Source: Protopterus annectens (lineage: Eukaryota; Chordata; Ceratodontiformes; Protopteridae). Taken from it: a stretch of DNA of 64,000 bases. Location of the stretch: contig NC_056744.1 in NCBI RefSeq assembly GCF_019279795.1, positions 1,510,040,976 through 1,510,104,975 of the forward strand, in the 5' to 3' direction. The translations under genes and the position numbers were made by a program. This document shows positions 51,622 to 63,224 of this stretch, piece by piece. The notes under the pieces were generated by a model. The model did no database searches and was not told the DNA's origin. It saw nothing but the letters and a program-made list of their open reading frames with translations. Numbering within the stretch: position 1 is the first letter of the stretch; every line of letters begins with the position of its first letter.

Positions 51622-52920
51622 TGAAGCTTTTCAAATCCAGACTGCCAGTTGAATGGTAATTTATTTTAGTATCTGGTGAAATCCCATGAATGGACTTGCA
51701 GTAGCTTTTGAGCTAGTGAAGCTTTTCAAATCCAGACTGCAGTGCTTATCTGGTTGAAATCCCATGAGCGGACTTGCAGTTGGTTTTATAGCACTTACCA
51801 CTTATGTGAGCTATTGACTGCTTGAATGCTTGCAATCTGAGTGTATTTCTAAGTCAGTTATTATAGGCAGGATGTAGAGTATAATGTTTATGTCAAGTGT
51901 TTTATCTCCTTTTGTATTTGTTGGAGTTAGTGCATTGTTTTCATTTCACTTTACTTACTGTAATTTGTAGAATGCAGATATAATTATATTTCACAGAGCA
52001 TGTAAGTAAAACTGTTTGATGATTTAAATTTGAATCCAGAGATTTTTTTCTGTGGGAATGCCTATTGCAGTATTGTGGTTTGCTTCACAGATTTTATTTG
52101 TATAGTCAGCAGCATCATTTTTGACTTGTGAGTATTTCTACATGCTTCACCGTCAATTGCCTAAGTGCATCTTAATTGGTAATATATTTTTGAAGCTTTT
52201 CAAATCCAGACTGCGAGTTGAACGGTAATTTATTTTATTATCTGGTGAAATCCCGTGAACGAACTTGCAGTTGCTTTTTGAGGTAGTGAAGCCTTTCATA
52301 TCCAGGCTGCTTATCTGGTTGAAATCCTGTGAACGGACTTTCAGTTGCTTTTTATAGCGACGTGCTTACATGAGCCATTGACTGCTTGAATGGTAATTTA
52401 TTTTAAATGGACTTGCAGTTCTTGAGCTAGTGAAGCTTTTTATAGGAGTCTAATATGTTTTGCTCTTAAAGGTCAATGGGCAGCATGCTGACTTGATAGA
52501 GAGAGAATGTGCTGGTGTTTCAGTTTAGGAGATACGCACATGAATACACAGACACTGACTTGCTTGCAATTTGAGTGTATTTCTGAGTCAGTCATTATAG
52601 GCAGGATGTAGTATAACGGTTATGTCATAGTTTTGTCTCCTTTTGTATTTGTTGAAGTTAGTGCATTGTTTTCATTTCACATTACTGTAATTTGCAGATA
52701 TAATTATATTTCACAGAGCATGTAAGTAAAACTATTTGAAGCTTTAAATATGAATCCAGCAATCTTTTCTGTGGGAATGCCTATTGGGAGGGGATTTGCA
52801 GTATTGTGGTTTGCTTTGCAAATTTTATTTGTATATTCAGCATCATCATTTTGACTTGTATTTGTACATGCCTCACCATCTATTGCCTATCTGCACCTTA
52901 ACCCTAATTGTTTTTCTTTG
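51622..52920 (+). repeat. Complex tandem repeat, two long units with inner 90-100 bp repeats
   Basis: GAAGCTTTTCAAATCCAGAC recurs at 51622, 51719 and 52192, with a variant at 52287. GTGAAATCCC..TGAACGGACTTGCAGTTG recurs between these. The later half (GAGTGTATTTCT...AGGCAGGATGTAG at 51840 and 52573, then TTTCACAGAGCATGTAAG) is also duplicated. The second long unit has about 160 bp extra near 52440-52560. No coding frame of note. Confidence 0.75.
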
Positions 52921-53544
52921 TTGTATGATGATTGTACTAAAAATTCACTTATTTCCTTAAGATGTTTTGCTGTTTGGCCCAGATAATGCTTCAGAGGGAC
53001 CCCTGGACCAATCCAACTACATGGTTAGCAAGTAAATATAGCCCCCATAAGTAAATAAGTTAGTCATTGGTGAAAGCAGTCCATGTTTTAATATAAGTGT
53101 TTTGTAGATTATTTTAAAATGGTGTTTAGCAGAGCAAAGTTAAAGCAGATGATTAAGGCAGTGATCTGCTATCAAGCTGCTTCCAGTAGTCCAGGCTTGG
53201 ATTATATCAGAATCACTTTGCCTGCTGTGCAAATCTGAGAAAGTCAGTTTAGCAGACAGTGCTCTGGGGCATTTGTGAAACTGGTCTATGCTCCTCATTA
53301 GCCTCCTGCTCTACATGCTTCATATTTATTTATGAACTAAGTTATTAGTGCAGCGGACAAAGGGGTTTGTTAACAGAATTCAGAGATGTTGTTAGAGAAA
53401 AGAGTAAAGCTCCAAGTACTGAGCCTTACAGGACTCCTGTCAGTAGTGGTAGAGAGATGAGTGGTGGCTAAAGGTACTCAGGCTCAAACCCTGTAGGTAG
53501 CCTAAAGTCCCTAGCCATCACCACTTGTGAAGTTATGTCTCATA
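52921..53544 (-). other. Mostly unassigned; short CR1-type LINE fragment near 53.4 kb
   Basis: On the - strand 53445-53400 reads like TGV..GSVLGALLF, the conserved RT block of CR1/L2 LINEs, with one stop. The flanking sequence has no readable RT. The remainder of this stretch shows nothing I recognise. Confidence 0.4.
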
Positions 53545-54060
53545 TTTTGTACTGTTCCTCATAAAATCTGTGTTTTTCAGGATTTTTGTGGCAAATCACT
53601 GAAGGAATGAATTCACTAAATAATGACAGGTATTTGAATTTCAGACTTCATATCCTTCAGAAAGTAAATGGCAACACAAAACTTTTTATTCTAGCAATTT
53701 TCTAAGGTTATAAGATCAGTATTTGAAATATGTCCATATTTTGGGGTTGTATTCCATCATTATTGCCTTTGCCCAGGTTTTTTGTGCTAAGAGGTTGAGA
53801 GCTATGGCAAGAAGTGAAAACTGAATTAACTAAATGATAGCCATTTAAGTTTCAGTCTTCCTGTCTTTCAGGAAACTGCTGATATGGTATAGTGGTATGC
53901 TGCTCTGACTATAGTGCACAGGGTCCTGTGCTCAAAACTTGGCAGTGAAATGCATGGTGGTAACACAGCATTTTATTCTAGCAAGTTTCCAAAATTATAC
54001 AAGAAATGTTTAAAATGTGTCCCTGGTTTTTGGCCTTTTGCTGCCCCCTCCCAAAAAAAA
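53545..54060 (+). repeat. SINE-like interspersed repeats, family C, copies 3 and 4, with a tRNA-like segment
   Basis: Copy 3 runs to about 53805 and ends CTAAGAGGTTGAGAGCTATG. A second, partial copy follows (about 53805-54060). Between them 53886-53945 reads GGTATAGTGGTATG, then GGTCCTGTGCTCAAAACTTGG, resembling tRNA box A and box B with the usual spacing. ATTTTATTCTAGCAAGTTTCC after it matches TTTTATTCTAGCAATTTTCT at 53683, so the tRNA-like part belongs to the family. Confidence 0.6.
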
Positions 54061-54329
54061 AATAAACTGAAATTGAAAATAAGTGCAAGAAGTTGTACAA
54101 GATGCCTATGGCTTACACTGGCCAAATGCATTTTCTTTGGATGTGGTATGGGTTTCAATGCTGTTTCAATGAATGTGAGGTTTCAAGGGCAGATAAGTTT
54201 TAAGGCTAAGTCTATTTTCATTGTGAGACAGTATTGTTTTGTTTAACAGATGCCTATTAGTGTTTGTGCATTGTGCTATAAAATGTAAAAAAAATCCAAA
54301 TAATCATTGTAAAGCAGTATGCACGCATT

Positions 54330-54575
54330 AGTGTTATGCTAAATGGTGCAAAACAGCCAGGTAATGGGACATTGGAATGGCTGCAGGGGGGTTCTGGTAC
54401 CATATTTTGGTTGTCTGTTCTTCAGTTTGCATTTGAAAGTTGGTATCTCACAATTCCATTGGAGTGGGGGGGTTACATAATTATGTATGCAACTTTTATG
54501 TTAATCAGCGTACAGATTTGTACCTATTTTTCATGGGCCTTCTCCAGATTTCTGATGTTTCCAGGTTGAGAGGTA
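54330..54575 (+). repeat. SINE-like interspersed repeat, family C, diverged copy 5
   Basis: Only the end is clear: TTTTTCATGGGCCTTCTCCAG, TTTCTGATG, CAGGTTGAGAGGTATG. It runs directly into the (CA)n at 54578. Confidence 0.5.
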
Positions 54576-54576
54576 T

Positions 54577-54577
<1 letters not shown>

Positions 54578-54634
<57 letters not shown>
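54578..54634. repeat. (CA)n microsatellite
   Basis: About 28 CA repeats at the end of a family C repeat. Confidence 0.95.
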
Positions 54635-54639
<5 letters not shown>

Positions 54640-55066
54640 ATCCAGTGGACATCCTGAAGACACTAAATGAATGCATCATAAATGCATATAAGCCAACACA
54701 TACACTACTAATTACAGTTGAGGATATGTATCACTTAGGAGCTTCCACCCTAAAAATCAATATCTCAAAATAGCAACTTGATACTGAAGATAAAGAATGT
54801 GAAAATTTCTTTACCAGAAGTCATAAAATATACCTTAGACACCTGATCACATTATAAAGTCAAAGCATCATTACATTCATGTTAACAAACTAAGCCTTCC
54901 TCATTCTTTCCTTTCTGCCTCAAATTTTGTTTAAAAGATGACCCTTTAAAATGTTAAAAATAAATCTTTCTAACCCAGTGAAAAAATATCAAACAACAAT
55001 TTTCTTTTGTAAATTCATTGCTGATATAGTTGCCATTTCCTGGCTATGTGTATCACAGAAATATTC
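54635..55066. other. AT-rich stretch without a gene
   Basis: Nothing coding or repeated is visible. It ends at the poly(T) that marks the 3' end of the L1-clade element. Confidence 0.4.
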
Positions 55067-58000
55067 TTTTTTTTTTTTTTTTTTTTTTACATTTTTATTG
55101 ATTTTCATGAAATAAAATAATACAAGAAATATGATATATAAATATGCACGGTATATGTTTTAAAAACATCATAACATGGAACAATAACTATTTACAATGT
55201 CCATAAAAGATGTAATGTCATTGTTGTGATTGCATTTTTATCTACTAGTTTTTCAAGCTTCAACCAAGTTAATTTCTTATGTGCTATCTTTGTAGTTCTT
55301 TCTGAAATAGTTTGCAACTCCCTATTACATACAAGTTTAGCTAATAGTAAAAAAATCTGTAAATGATAGGATTTTTTTACACTTACAATTTGATGTAATG
55401 ATTTTTCTTGCAATTGCAAGAAAGGACCAAAGAAGGTGCACCTGTATTTTGGGGATATGTGTTGGTATTGGTGCACTGAACAGTAATAATGAGTCCGATA
55501 CTTCACACTTTGTCCGACCACAACGCTTTTATCAAATTTCTGAACTCTAGCCAGAATGGAGTTACTATTTTACATGTAAGAAACATGTGTACCCAATCTG
55601 CAAAAAGTATTTCCTCACATCTCACACATTTATTAAGATTATTTTTTTATATCAAGTCCATCTTATGTGAGGTAATAAAGCTCCTATGGATAATTTACAA
55701 GTGAAGATTTTCCAAGAAGGGGATTACGTTGTGCAACTAACAGATTTAAGTACTAATTCTTTATCACTATCTGAAAAAAATGGATTTGTTTATTCTCTCT
55801 GTGAAATTCCATAAGGAGTCCTCTGGGATTTTCATATTGGTTCTTAAAGATTTATATATAATTGACAATGATAGAATATTATTAACATGCAAAGTGTTTA
55901 TTTCACAAAGAAGAGAAAGTATTTTAGGTAAAGGTGTTGTTCTGGTGATATGACATATTTTGAATTCATTAACTATGTATTCTCTAAATATTTGTATGTT
56001 TAACCAGTTGTTATGCTATATGTTATACCCGGCCATAAGAGAATATGGTTTGTGGATATTATTCTTACACAGAATTAAGCCATTTTCTTCCATTACTTTT
56101 ATTATAGATATGTTGAAGGAGTCTAGACATGTCATTGTGTATGCTATGGGAAATATTAAAAATATTAAGCTTTTTGTCATATGATTTTTGTTTATTATCT
56201 TTTTAAAATTATCTAATATATAATTAGTGAAAAGAGAACTTTTTTATTTTTATTGGTATTGTAGAAATGGTCTTTGACAACAAGAAAGATTTTTTTTATT
56301 TTCTGAGAACATATTATTGTCAATATTTGTGTCTACGACAGATAATAAGATACTTACATGGAGATTTTTTCAATTAGAAGTATATTTGGAGTTTAACCAT
56401 TGGCTCATCACATTAAGTATGGTCGATTATCCATAAAGTTCTACATTTGGGAATGCTATTCCCCCATCTTTCCAGCTTCTGTAGTGTCAAGTATGGCTGA
56501 TTCTTGGCTTTTGAGGAAACCATAGGAAATGTATTAACATAGAATTTAGTTGCTTCATTAACTTTTTTGATGGGGAGGCAATTAAAGTTTGGAAGTGGAA
56601 CAAAGTTTTGGCTAATTTGATAATTTTTATTAATGACAGTCTTTCTTCTATCATGAAATACATTTTATTCCATCTATTTAATAATTCCTTAACTGTGGAT
56701 ACTAGGTATTTGTAATTTGTTTTTAAAGTATTATTCCAGTTTGACTTTATGTATACTCCTAAGTACTTAATGGTGTCATTTGCCCAGTTAAAATTGTTGT
56801 GTTTTCTTAGTAAAGTGTTTACTTTTTTATTTATTAATAATGTTTCTGTTTTGGTTTGATTAAAGCTTAGACCTGAAACCTCTTCAAAAACTTGCAGGGA
56901 TTTTGCTATATGATCTATAGAGAAATCTATATTTTCAATTGTTAGCATGACATCATTTGCAAAAAGTTGTATTTTATAAATGTAGCTTGGACTAACAGAA
57001 AATCCCCTTATATTAGAATTTGCTCTTATGAAGTTAGCTAGAGGTTCTACTGATAGGGCAAATAATAAGGGGGAGAGTGGATAGCCTTGTTTAGTGCCTT
57101 TTAGGATGTTGAACGGACTTGATAAAAAAGCACCAATTTTGATGTATGATATTGAGTTAACATATTGTCTGTTAATTATATCGATAAAGTCAGGGGGAAA
57201 GTTATATACTTTTAATACTTTAAATAAATAGGACCAATGATAGAGTCAAAAGCCTTGTTTAAGTCTAGGCTAATAATTGATAGTTCTTTTTTTTCTGTTA
57301 GCATGATCTACTAAGGAAAGGAGCCTGAAAACATTGTCTTGTACTCTTCTATTTAGGATGAAGCCTGTTTGATCATCACGTATTATGTTAGGCATCAGTT
57401 GATTTAATCTGTTAGCTAATATTGATGTAAACATTTTATAGTCCACATTTAATAGTGAAATGGGATGATACAAAGTTACTATTTTGGGGTCTTTGTCCTG
57501 TTTTAGGATAGGGGAAATCATGGCATATTTTCAGGAAGGGAATGAGCTTGTCTTTTTTCTGAATTCCTCAAAAGCTTGTAAAAGTATCTTTAATGTATTG
57601 TCTGTGAGTACTTTATAAATTTCTCCTATTAATCCATCTAATCCTGGGGCTTTATTGTTCTTAAGGTTTTGAATCCTCTCTTTCAGTTCACAATGTTATT
57701 GGTTTGAGAAGTTTAGTATTCTGTTCTATTGATAGTTTGTTGCCTATGCTCTCATTTAAGAAGTTATCTTTTGGGATGTTGTTATTAATATTTGGATTTC
57801 TGTTATTTATCATTTTGTGATGTTTTCTGAAAGTCTCAAGAATATCTTCTAAATCTGTTATGATTTTAGTTTCATTTTTACATTCATCAACAATTTCCCT
57901 TATATGTTTAACATTGGTTAAGTTTTTTGATTTCACAGCTAATCTATTCATGTTTTTTGGGTTAACAGAGTAAGACAGTAATTTGATTATTTCTAAATTT

Positions 58001-59045
58001 ATTGTCACTTTGTGATTAAGAATTTCCAAGTAATCAAGGCTTAATTGGTTTAGTTCTGTATTTGTGTTTATGTCTTTATTATTTAGATTTCTTTTTAGTT
58101 CATCAAATTTTGATTGTATTCTCAATAGCATACTATCCCATTCCTTTAATTTGTTAAGGTACCAGGTTTTGATTTTACCAAAAATGTAAGATTTCAGCAT
58201 ATCCCAGACAATAACTTTAGAGGTACTATCATTGTCATTTATGTCTAGAAATATTTTAATTTCTTTCAGTAACCATTCCTTAAACAGTTATCTTAACAAT
58301 GTGAGCTGGTATTATTTGCCAATATACTAGATGACTAGATTTCATGTGGATTTTAAAGAAAATAGTGTTGTGGTCAGACATTGGACAGGAGCTAATGAAA
58401 ACTTCCTGAATTTCTGACAATAAATAATCTGTAACCAATACCTTATCGATGGTAGTTTGTGTGCCAAATTTGTATGAGTAATGTGTGTATTTAAGGGATT
58501 TGGGTTCTATTTTTTCATAAATATCTCTTATATTTGAATTATTGATGAAGTTGTTCAATCTTTTAGCAGGTGCAGATATCTTAAACTTATCACATTTAGT
58601 AGTGTCACTTCTGGCGAGAATATAGTTAAAATCACTTGCATATATTATTTCTCCCTTAGATTTGATTGCAAGTAAGTCAAGATATGTATTCGCTGTTGCA
58701 GCACCAATAATGGGTATCCAATAAGTATTGGCTAATGTGATTATTTTTTTTTTATTTATTTCTAGAATAATTAAGCAGAACATGCCATTTTTGTCTGACT
58801 ATGTGTCAATTATTTTAGGTACTGGTAGTGTTTTTCGCCACACTATCATGGTGCCCCTTCTTTTGGTCTGAAAATGGGATTCTGCAAGTATAGAGTAGCC
58901 ATTAAAAGACATCCTATTAAAATCTTCTTCTATTATATGAGTTTCTTGCAAGAATGCAATTTCTACTTTCTTAGTTTTCAAATATTTGGTTATGCTTCCT
59001 CTCTTTATAGGATTGTTGCGTCAATTGACATTTAAGGACAAACAT
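55067..59045 (-). mobile_element. L1-clade LINE, ORF2 region, decayed
   Basis: The poly(T) at 55067-55088 is the poly(A) tail of a - strand insertion, preceded by a TTCATGAAAATCAATAAAAATG-type end. Endonuclease: IKRGSITKYLKTKKVEIAFLQETH (about 59010-58930), ASDFNYILARSD (about 58640, Ser in place of the usual Gly) and PMSDHNTIFF (about 58370). A long Lys/Asn-rich linker is open at 58200-57688. RT: ISPILKQDKDPKIVTLYHPISLLNVDYKMFTSILANRLN and DQTGFILNRRVQDN (57521-57350), YPLSPLLFALSVEPLANFI (about 57080) and YKIQLFANDVMLTIEN (about 56990, Asn in place of the first Asp of FADD). The C-terminal part continues (YLGVYIKSNWNNTLKTNY, about 56765) to about 55300. About six to eight frame breaks. No ORF1 is recognised upstream. 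Confidence 0.88.
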
Positions 59046-59210
59046 TTATATGAAAGCATTCCTATAGATTGTGTTAGATAGTAAAGATTCTGTTATGAAC
59101 ATAACATGAACACTGAGTATAACTGTAAAACATTTAAAACTATTTACAAGTCTAAACATGGAATATTTAATTCCTGTTTTAATGAGAAGTTCCTCAAAAC
59201 CACCTTCATC

Positions 59211-59571
59211 GGATCTATATTACCGTATCGAATGGACTAAATAGCGAAAGCTATTTCGTCGATCCAATACTGTGGAAATGGCAAAATAGCAAAGTCACGG
59301 AACATCAAAATTTTTCCCAGGGAAAAAATTTGGTGGGCCATCTTCAGGACTTTGCCATTTCCTCCACTATGAGGCAATCTCGAAGTTGGTATATTTAAGT
59401 AGGGGGGTGTGGGGCAAAGCCCCCACTTATCTTTGTGTTTAAGTTTTTTTTTGTTTTTTTTGCTTTTTTTTTGGAGCTATTCCGTATGTTTGATATTTTA
59501 TGCTTTAGACATTATCAGTACAATGAAATAGCATTTGCTATTTTGATCATAGGATAAGGTAATATAGATGC
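59211..59571. mobile_element. Short TIR element T6 with 8-bp target duplication
   Basis: Ends GGATCTATATTACCGTATCG and GGATAAGGTAATATAGATGC are imperfect inverted repeats. The target CCTTCATC is duplicated at 59203-59210 and 59572-59579. The inside has CACTATGAGGCAATCTCG, then GGTATATTTAAGTAGGGGG, then the hairpin GTGGGGCAAAGCCCCCAC, then T-runs: the same module as T2. 361 bp, non-coding. Confidence 0.88.
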
Positions 59572-60994
59572 CCTTCATCCATCCTAAGAACAGTAATCTA
59601 CATCCGTTCTGTGCTACTTCCATTACAATAACTGTTTAGAATGTAATAAGAAGTGAGAAAAATAAAAGGCTTCTCCTTAGAATTATTACTGATTTGAGTA
59701 CTGAAATATCAAAGTGTGTGAAATTAAAGTTAATAAGTTATTTGTGATAATTATGTATATTAGAAGTAATTATCTTTGTATAACCAAATCAAAGAATAAT
59801 TTTAAAACAAAAGACCTAGTGCATTGTTACCGGAGTAGGAAAATAGTAATGCCTTTAGGTAGCTTATGTTTAGCTATAAGTCTAAGAAGTTTTACTGATG
59901 TATTTAATAAAAAACATGGAACTATCAACAATTTTAAGTAAAAGCTATTAAGATTTTAACTACGGAGCACAACAGCTATCCCAAAACTAGTAAGTAAGTC
60001 TTTCTGTAAATTAATAAAAACAGGCATTGCAAGTCCTGGCAATAACAAATGAAGAAATTACTAATGTCTGACTTTTGTACATATTATGCTAGGGACAACT
60101 GTAGACATGCACATGTATAAATGGCACAGCCAACACAGTAATATGCAACAGTTGAACAACAAATGCTATAGATATACATACAAAGTAGGTTTGAATACCT
60201 CAGACCCCTATATATTGTTAGGCAAACATAATGTAATAGGTTGCAAACTTGCCGTCAGCAATAAAAATGTCTCAATACATGTGCAAGGGTGATCACAACA
60301 ACATGGAAAGAGTACACATATCTTGGTACATATTATAAGGGTGGTTGTGTGTTAGTCCTATAGAGCTATACCTATATATACCTAGATATAACAATACATG
60401 TGAACTACAAATATATACCAAAGTTAATGATTACTGACCTGTGCATATGTATCTTACAATAAGCTATGTTCAAAAAGGTTAGTTATTAAATCTAGATAAC
60501 AAAACAGGTATCTAGAAACTGGTAAGTAACTCTCTTTGTAAATTTATGAGAGCTGATACATTTTTTACAGATTGTAGTTAAATAAGAACTTTTGTCTTTT
60601 AAAAGCATACATATCTTACTTTCATCAAACTGGGGATATAAATAAGTCAGTTAAACTGAGGAAAGCACAATAATTATAAAAAGAAAAGGAGAGAAACAGA
60701 CAAAATAAAAAAAATCTTTCTGTATGCTAAATATTTTCATTAACTGAACACATAGAAGCCTTTCTGCAACCCTATCTATGAACTTCAGTTAAAAGCCTGT
60801 TTAAATATCTGCACTGTTACAAGTAATTAAAACACTGAATATGCATTTTAACAAAGTCAAAATATCAGTTACCATTAAAAAATGTTTCTATAGCAATGTG
60901 CAGCATTTAGCACTTACTTAAAGCAAATCCTTTCATTTCTTAATAGTCCTTTTGTTCTTGGCTATTCTGTGGCATTAACTTCCTTATTCTCCTC

Positions 60995-61094
60995 AGATAA
61001 CATCATCTGAGCATGCTGAGAGGTCAAAGGTCATGCTGCACTTCTATTGTTGCTGTTACAGTGATGTAATCAGTTTACAAACAAACAGGAAGTG
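60995..61094. promoter_or_regulatory. Cluster of transcription-factor motifs, including a perfect DR1 element
   Basis: AGGTCAAAGGTCA at 61021-61033 is a perfect direct repeat with one-base spacing, the consensus for PPAR/RXR and HNF4 nuclear receptors. Within 75 bases are AGATAA (GATA type, 60995), TGATGTAA (CREB/C-EBP type, about 61062), GTTTACAAACAAAC (forkhead type, 61073-61086) and CAGGAAGTG (ETS type, 61086-61094). The density suggests an enhancer or promoter. This is inference; motif matches alone do not prove use. Confidence 0.35.
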
Positions 61095-61920
61095 TTCTAG
61101 GATTGAGAAAGAGTTCTTTTGAAGCTTTTTGATTTTTCGGTGGCAAAATACAGCACAAAGGTCATTTAAACAAGTAGATTGTGCTCAAAATGTTGTATGG
61201 CTCTCAAGCATAGCAAAAAAAAAAAAAAACAGGCAGAGAGAGTTAAGTAAATCATACAGTAAAATGCTTAAAGTACTTCTTTTTGAACAGTAAATCTGTA
61301 CATTATAAATCCATTTCCCTTCCCTCAGCTTTAATATACTTTTTAAATATAAAATTAGCACTACTTACATATTAAATAAAAACTTTCTGCTATTTATCTC
61401 ATATTAATTTATAGAGCCAAACATTTGTGTAGAATGTTTATATCATTACAGCAGATGTATACTTTGTGTAGAAATCTTATTATAACTTTATATGATGGGT
61501 ACAGTGTGTTAATCGTAATAAGTTTAAATGGAAGTAATGTGAATCATTTGCATACTGTGTGAAGCTGTTGTTTGAAGGCTATTGTCATTAGCTGACTGTG
61601 TCTGTAAGATTAATAGAACAATGTGAATGGATAAAAAAAGAGAGGAGAAAAAAAAGAATCAATAAGTGCTGGGTAGCAATATTATGTTACTATTGATGTA
61701 ATGCATAGCCTGCATAATAAATGTTTGCTATAAGGTGTTTATATTACTGCAGCTTATTTTTGAGTAAATATTAAACAAGTTTGTTTATATTGAGGTACTT
61801 AGCAACTGTATATATTATTATGCAAAATAAAAGGATAAGAATGAAAAACAGAAGAAAGTAAGAAACAGGACAGCAGTATTGAGAAAAAGAAAAAGGTAAT
61901 ATAGAAGAAAGCAGGCTTAA

Positions 61921-61923
<3 letters not shown>

Positions 61924-61971
<48 letters not shown>
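61924..61971. repeat. (TA)n microsatellite
   Basis: About 23 TA repeats. Confidence 0.95.
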
Positions 61972-61972
<1 letters not shown>

Positions 61973-62397
61973 TAAATAAGTAGAAAGTTTGCACCTTATG
62001 ATTCCATTTGTATTCTGTGTTTTCGAATGAGAAATATTCTGACATGTGACTATTAAACAACTATGTTCATATCCAAGCTGACATGTATTTGATGTCTTTT
62101 TTTTAGGATGTAATGCAGTTATTTCTCACTGAGAATTATATAACAATATTATTTAACCTCAACTGATATAAGAATGACAACCAGTATTCAGCAAGAACCC
62201 ACTTTATATCAGAGATTAAATATTCAGACATATAAACTGTTGTTTGGGGAAGTTCTGGTATATGTATGTCATTGCTAAATTTAACCTGCAATAAAGTGTG
62301 ATTTTTAATATGTATATAGTATGCGTTATTTATCATACAGACATTTGAAAAGGCAACCGTTTCCATTTCAGTGATCTATGGTGCATGCAAGTCCACA

Positions 62398-62942
62398 TTA
62401 GAGTTTCAGGTGAAACAGAGTTAGGGGTGCTACATTTTCAATTTCATCATTAAACCCAGGGCAGAAGTAAGGGTAGATTCTTTCAGTGAATGTGTCAGTG
62501 AAGGTATAGATGTGGGACATGTTATCAGCATTATAAAATGACACCTGCCCCCCCCCATAGTCCAGGTACACACCGACCTTCTGTGGTTTCACACTTAGGG
62601 TGAGGTGCTTGCATGGTGATTCCAGTGCATAATAGTTATTCTCATCCCACAGCCGTACAGCCCACCATCCATCCTCTGGTGTTCTGATGATGAATCCCTT
62701 CCTGCTGATCGATTCTCTGACAATACCTATTTCCCATGCAGTCTTGTTCTCAACCCCTACTTCCCAGTAGTGCCACCCTGATGTGAATCCCTCTGATCCC
62801 AGCACACTTTTTTTTACATCAAACCTCTCAGGAATGTCAGGGAGCTGCTTCCATTCAACACCACTTCTTACGCTGGTCAGGTCCCCAGAGAGAATGAGCA
62901 GGGGATGGGCTGTGTTAGGGTCTAGGCTTAGGTGAGACAAAC
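62398..62942 (-). CDS. Terminal PRY-SPRY (B30.2) exon of a TRIM-like gene
   Basis: The B30.2 domain is the ligand-recognition end of TRIM E3 ubiquitin ligases and butyrophilins. On the - strand an acceptor, TTGTTTTGTTTCCACAG, precedes the exon at 62943. The open frame then runs about 180 codons to TAA at 62400-62398. [127 protein letters not shown], and the end [11 protein letters not shown]. The LDP, WEVEV-like and LDYxxGxxSFYN motifs are complete and the domain has full length, so it looks functional. RING, B-box and coiled-coil exons should lie beyond 64000. The first codon after the splice site is TTG, so this is an internal-to-terminal exon, not a full gene. It resembles the large TRIM39/A33-like families of fish and amphibians; which paralog is unknown. 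Confidence 0.92.
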
Positions 62943-63224
62943 CTGTGGAAACAAAACAATTTGCGTCAAATTCTTGTCAATAAAGAAAGGAAGAAATTTA
63001 TAAATGCCATGAACAGTGCACATAAAGTGCCTTTAAATGTTCTGTTTACAATTTAACATTTCTTTACAGATTTATCAGTGAATAACATTCCCTAACTAAC
63101 ATAATCTCCCTAGTTAAACAGTACACAGGTGATAACTCAGAAAATGTTTTACATCCGCTGTGGGTCAAATACAGCAGTTGAGATGGTTACCATAAAACAA
63201 ACATTCCAATTTATTTCTGTAAAC
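62943..63224 (-). other. Intron sequence upstream of the SPRY exon
   Basis: AT-rich, starts at the acceptor at 62943. No further exon is recognised here. Confidence 0.5.

Larger units (their letters stand above)
59580..62397. other. AT-rich region, mostly unique-looking, next to the SPRY gene
   Basis: No coding frame above chance. A motif cluster near 61.0 kb is listed separately. (TA)n at 61924-61971. The part nearest the exon (about 62100-62397) is the likely 3' UTR of the - strand gene, but I saw no clear polyadenylation signal on that strand. Confidence 0.4.
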
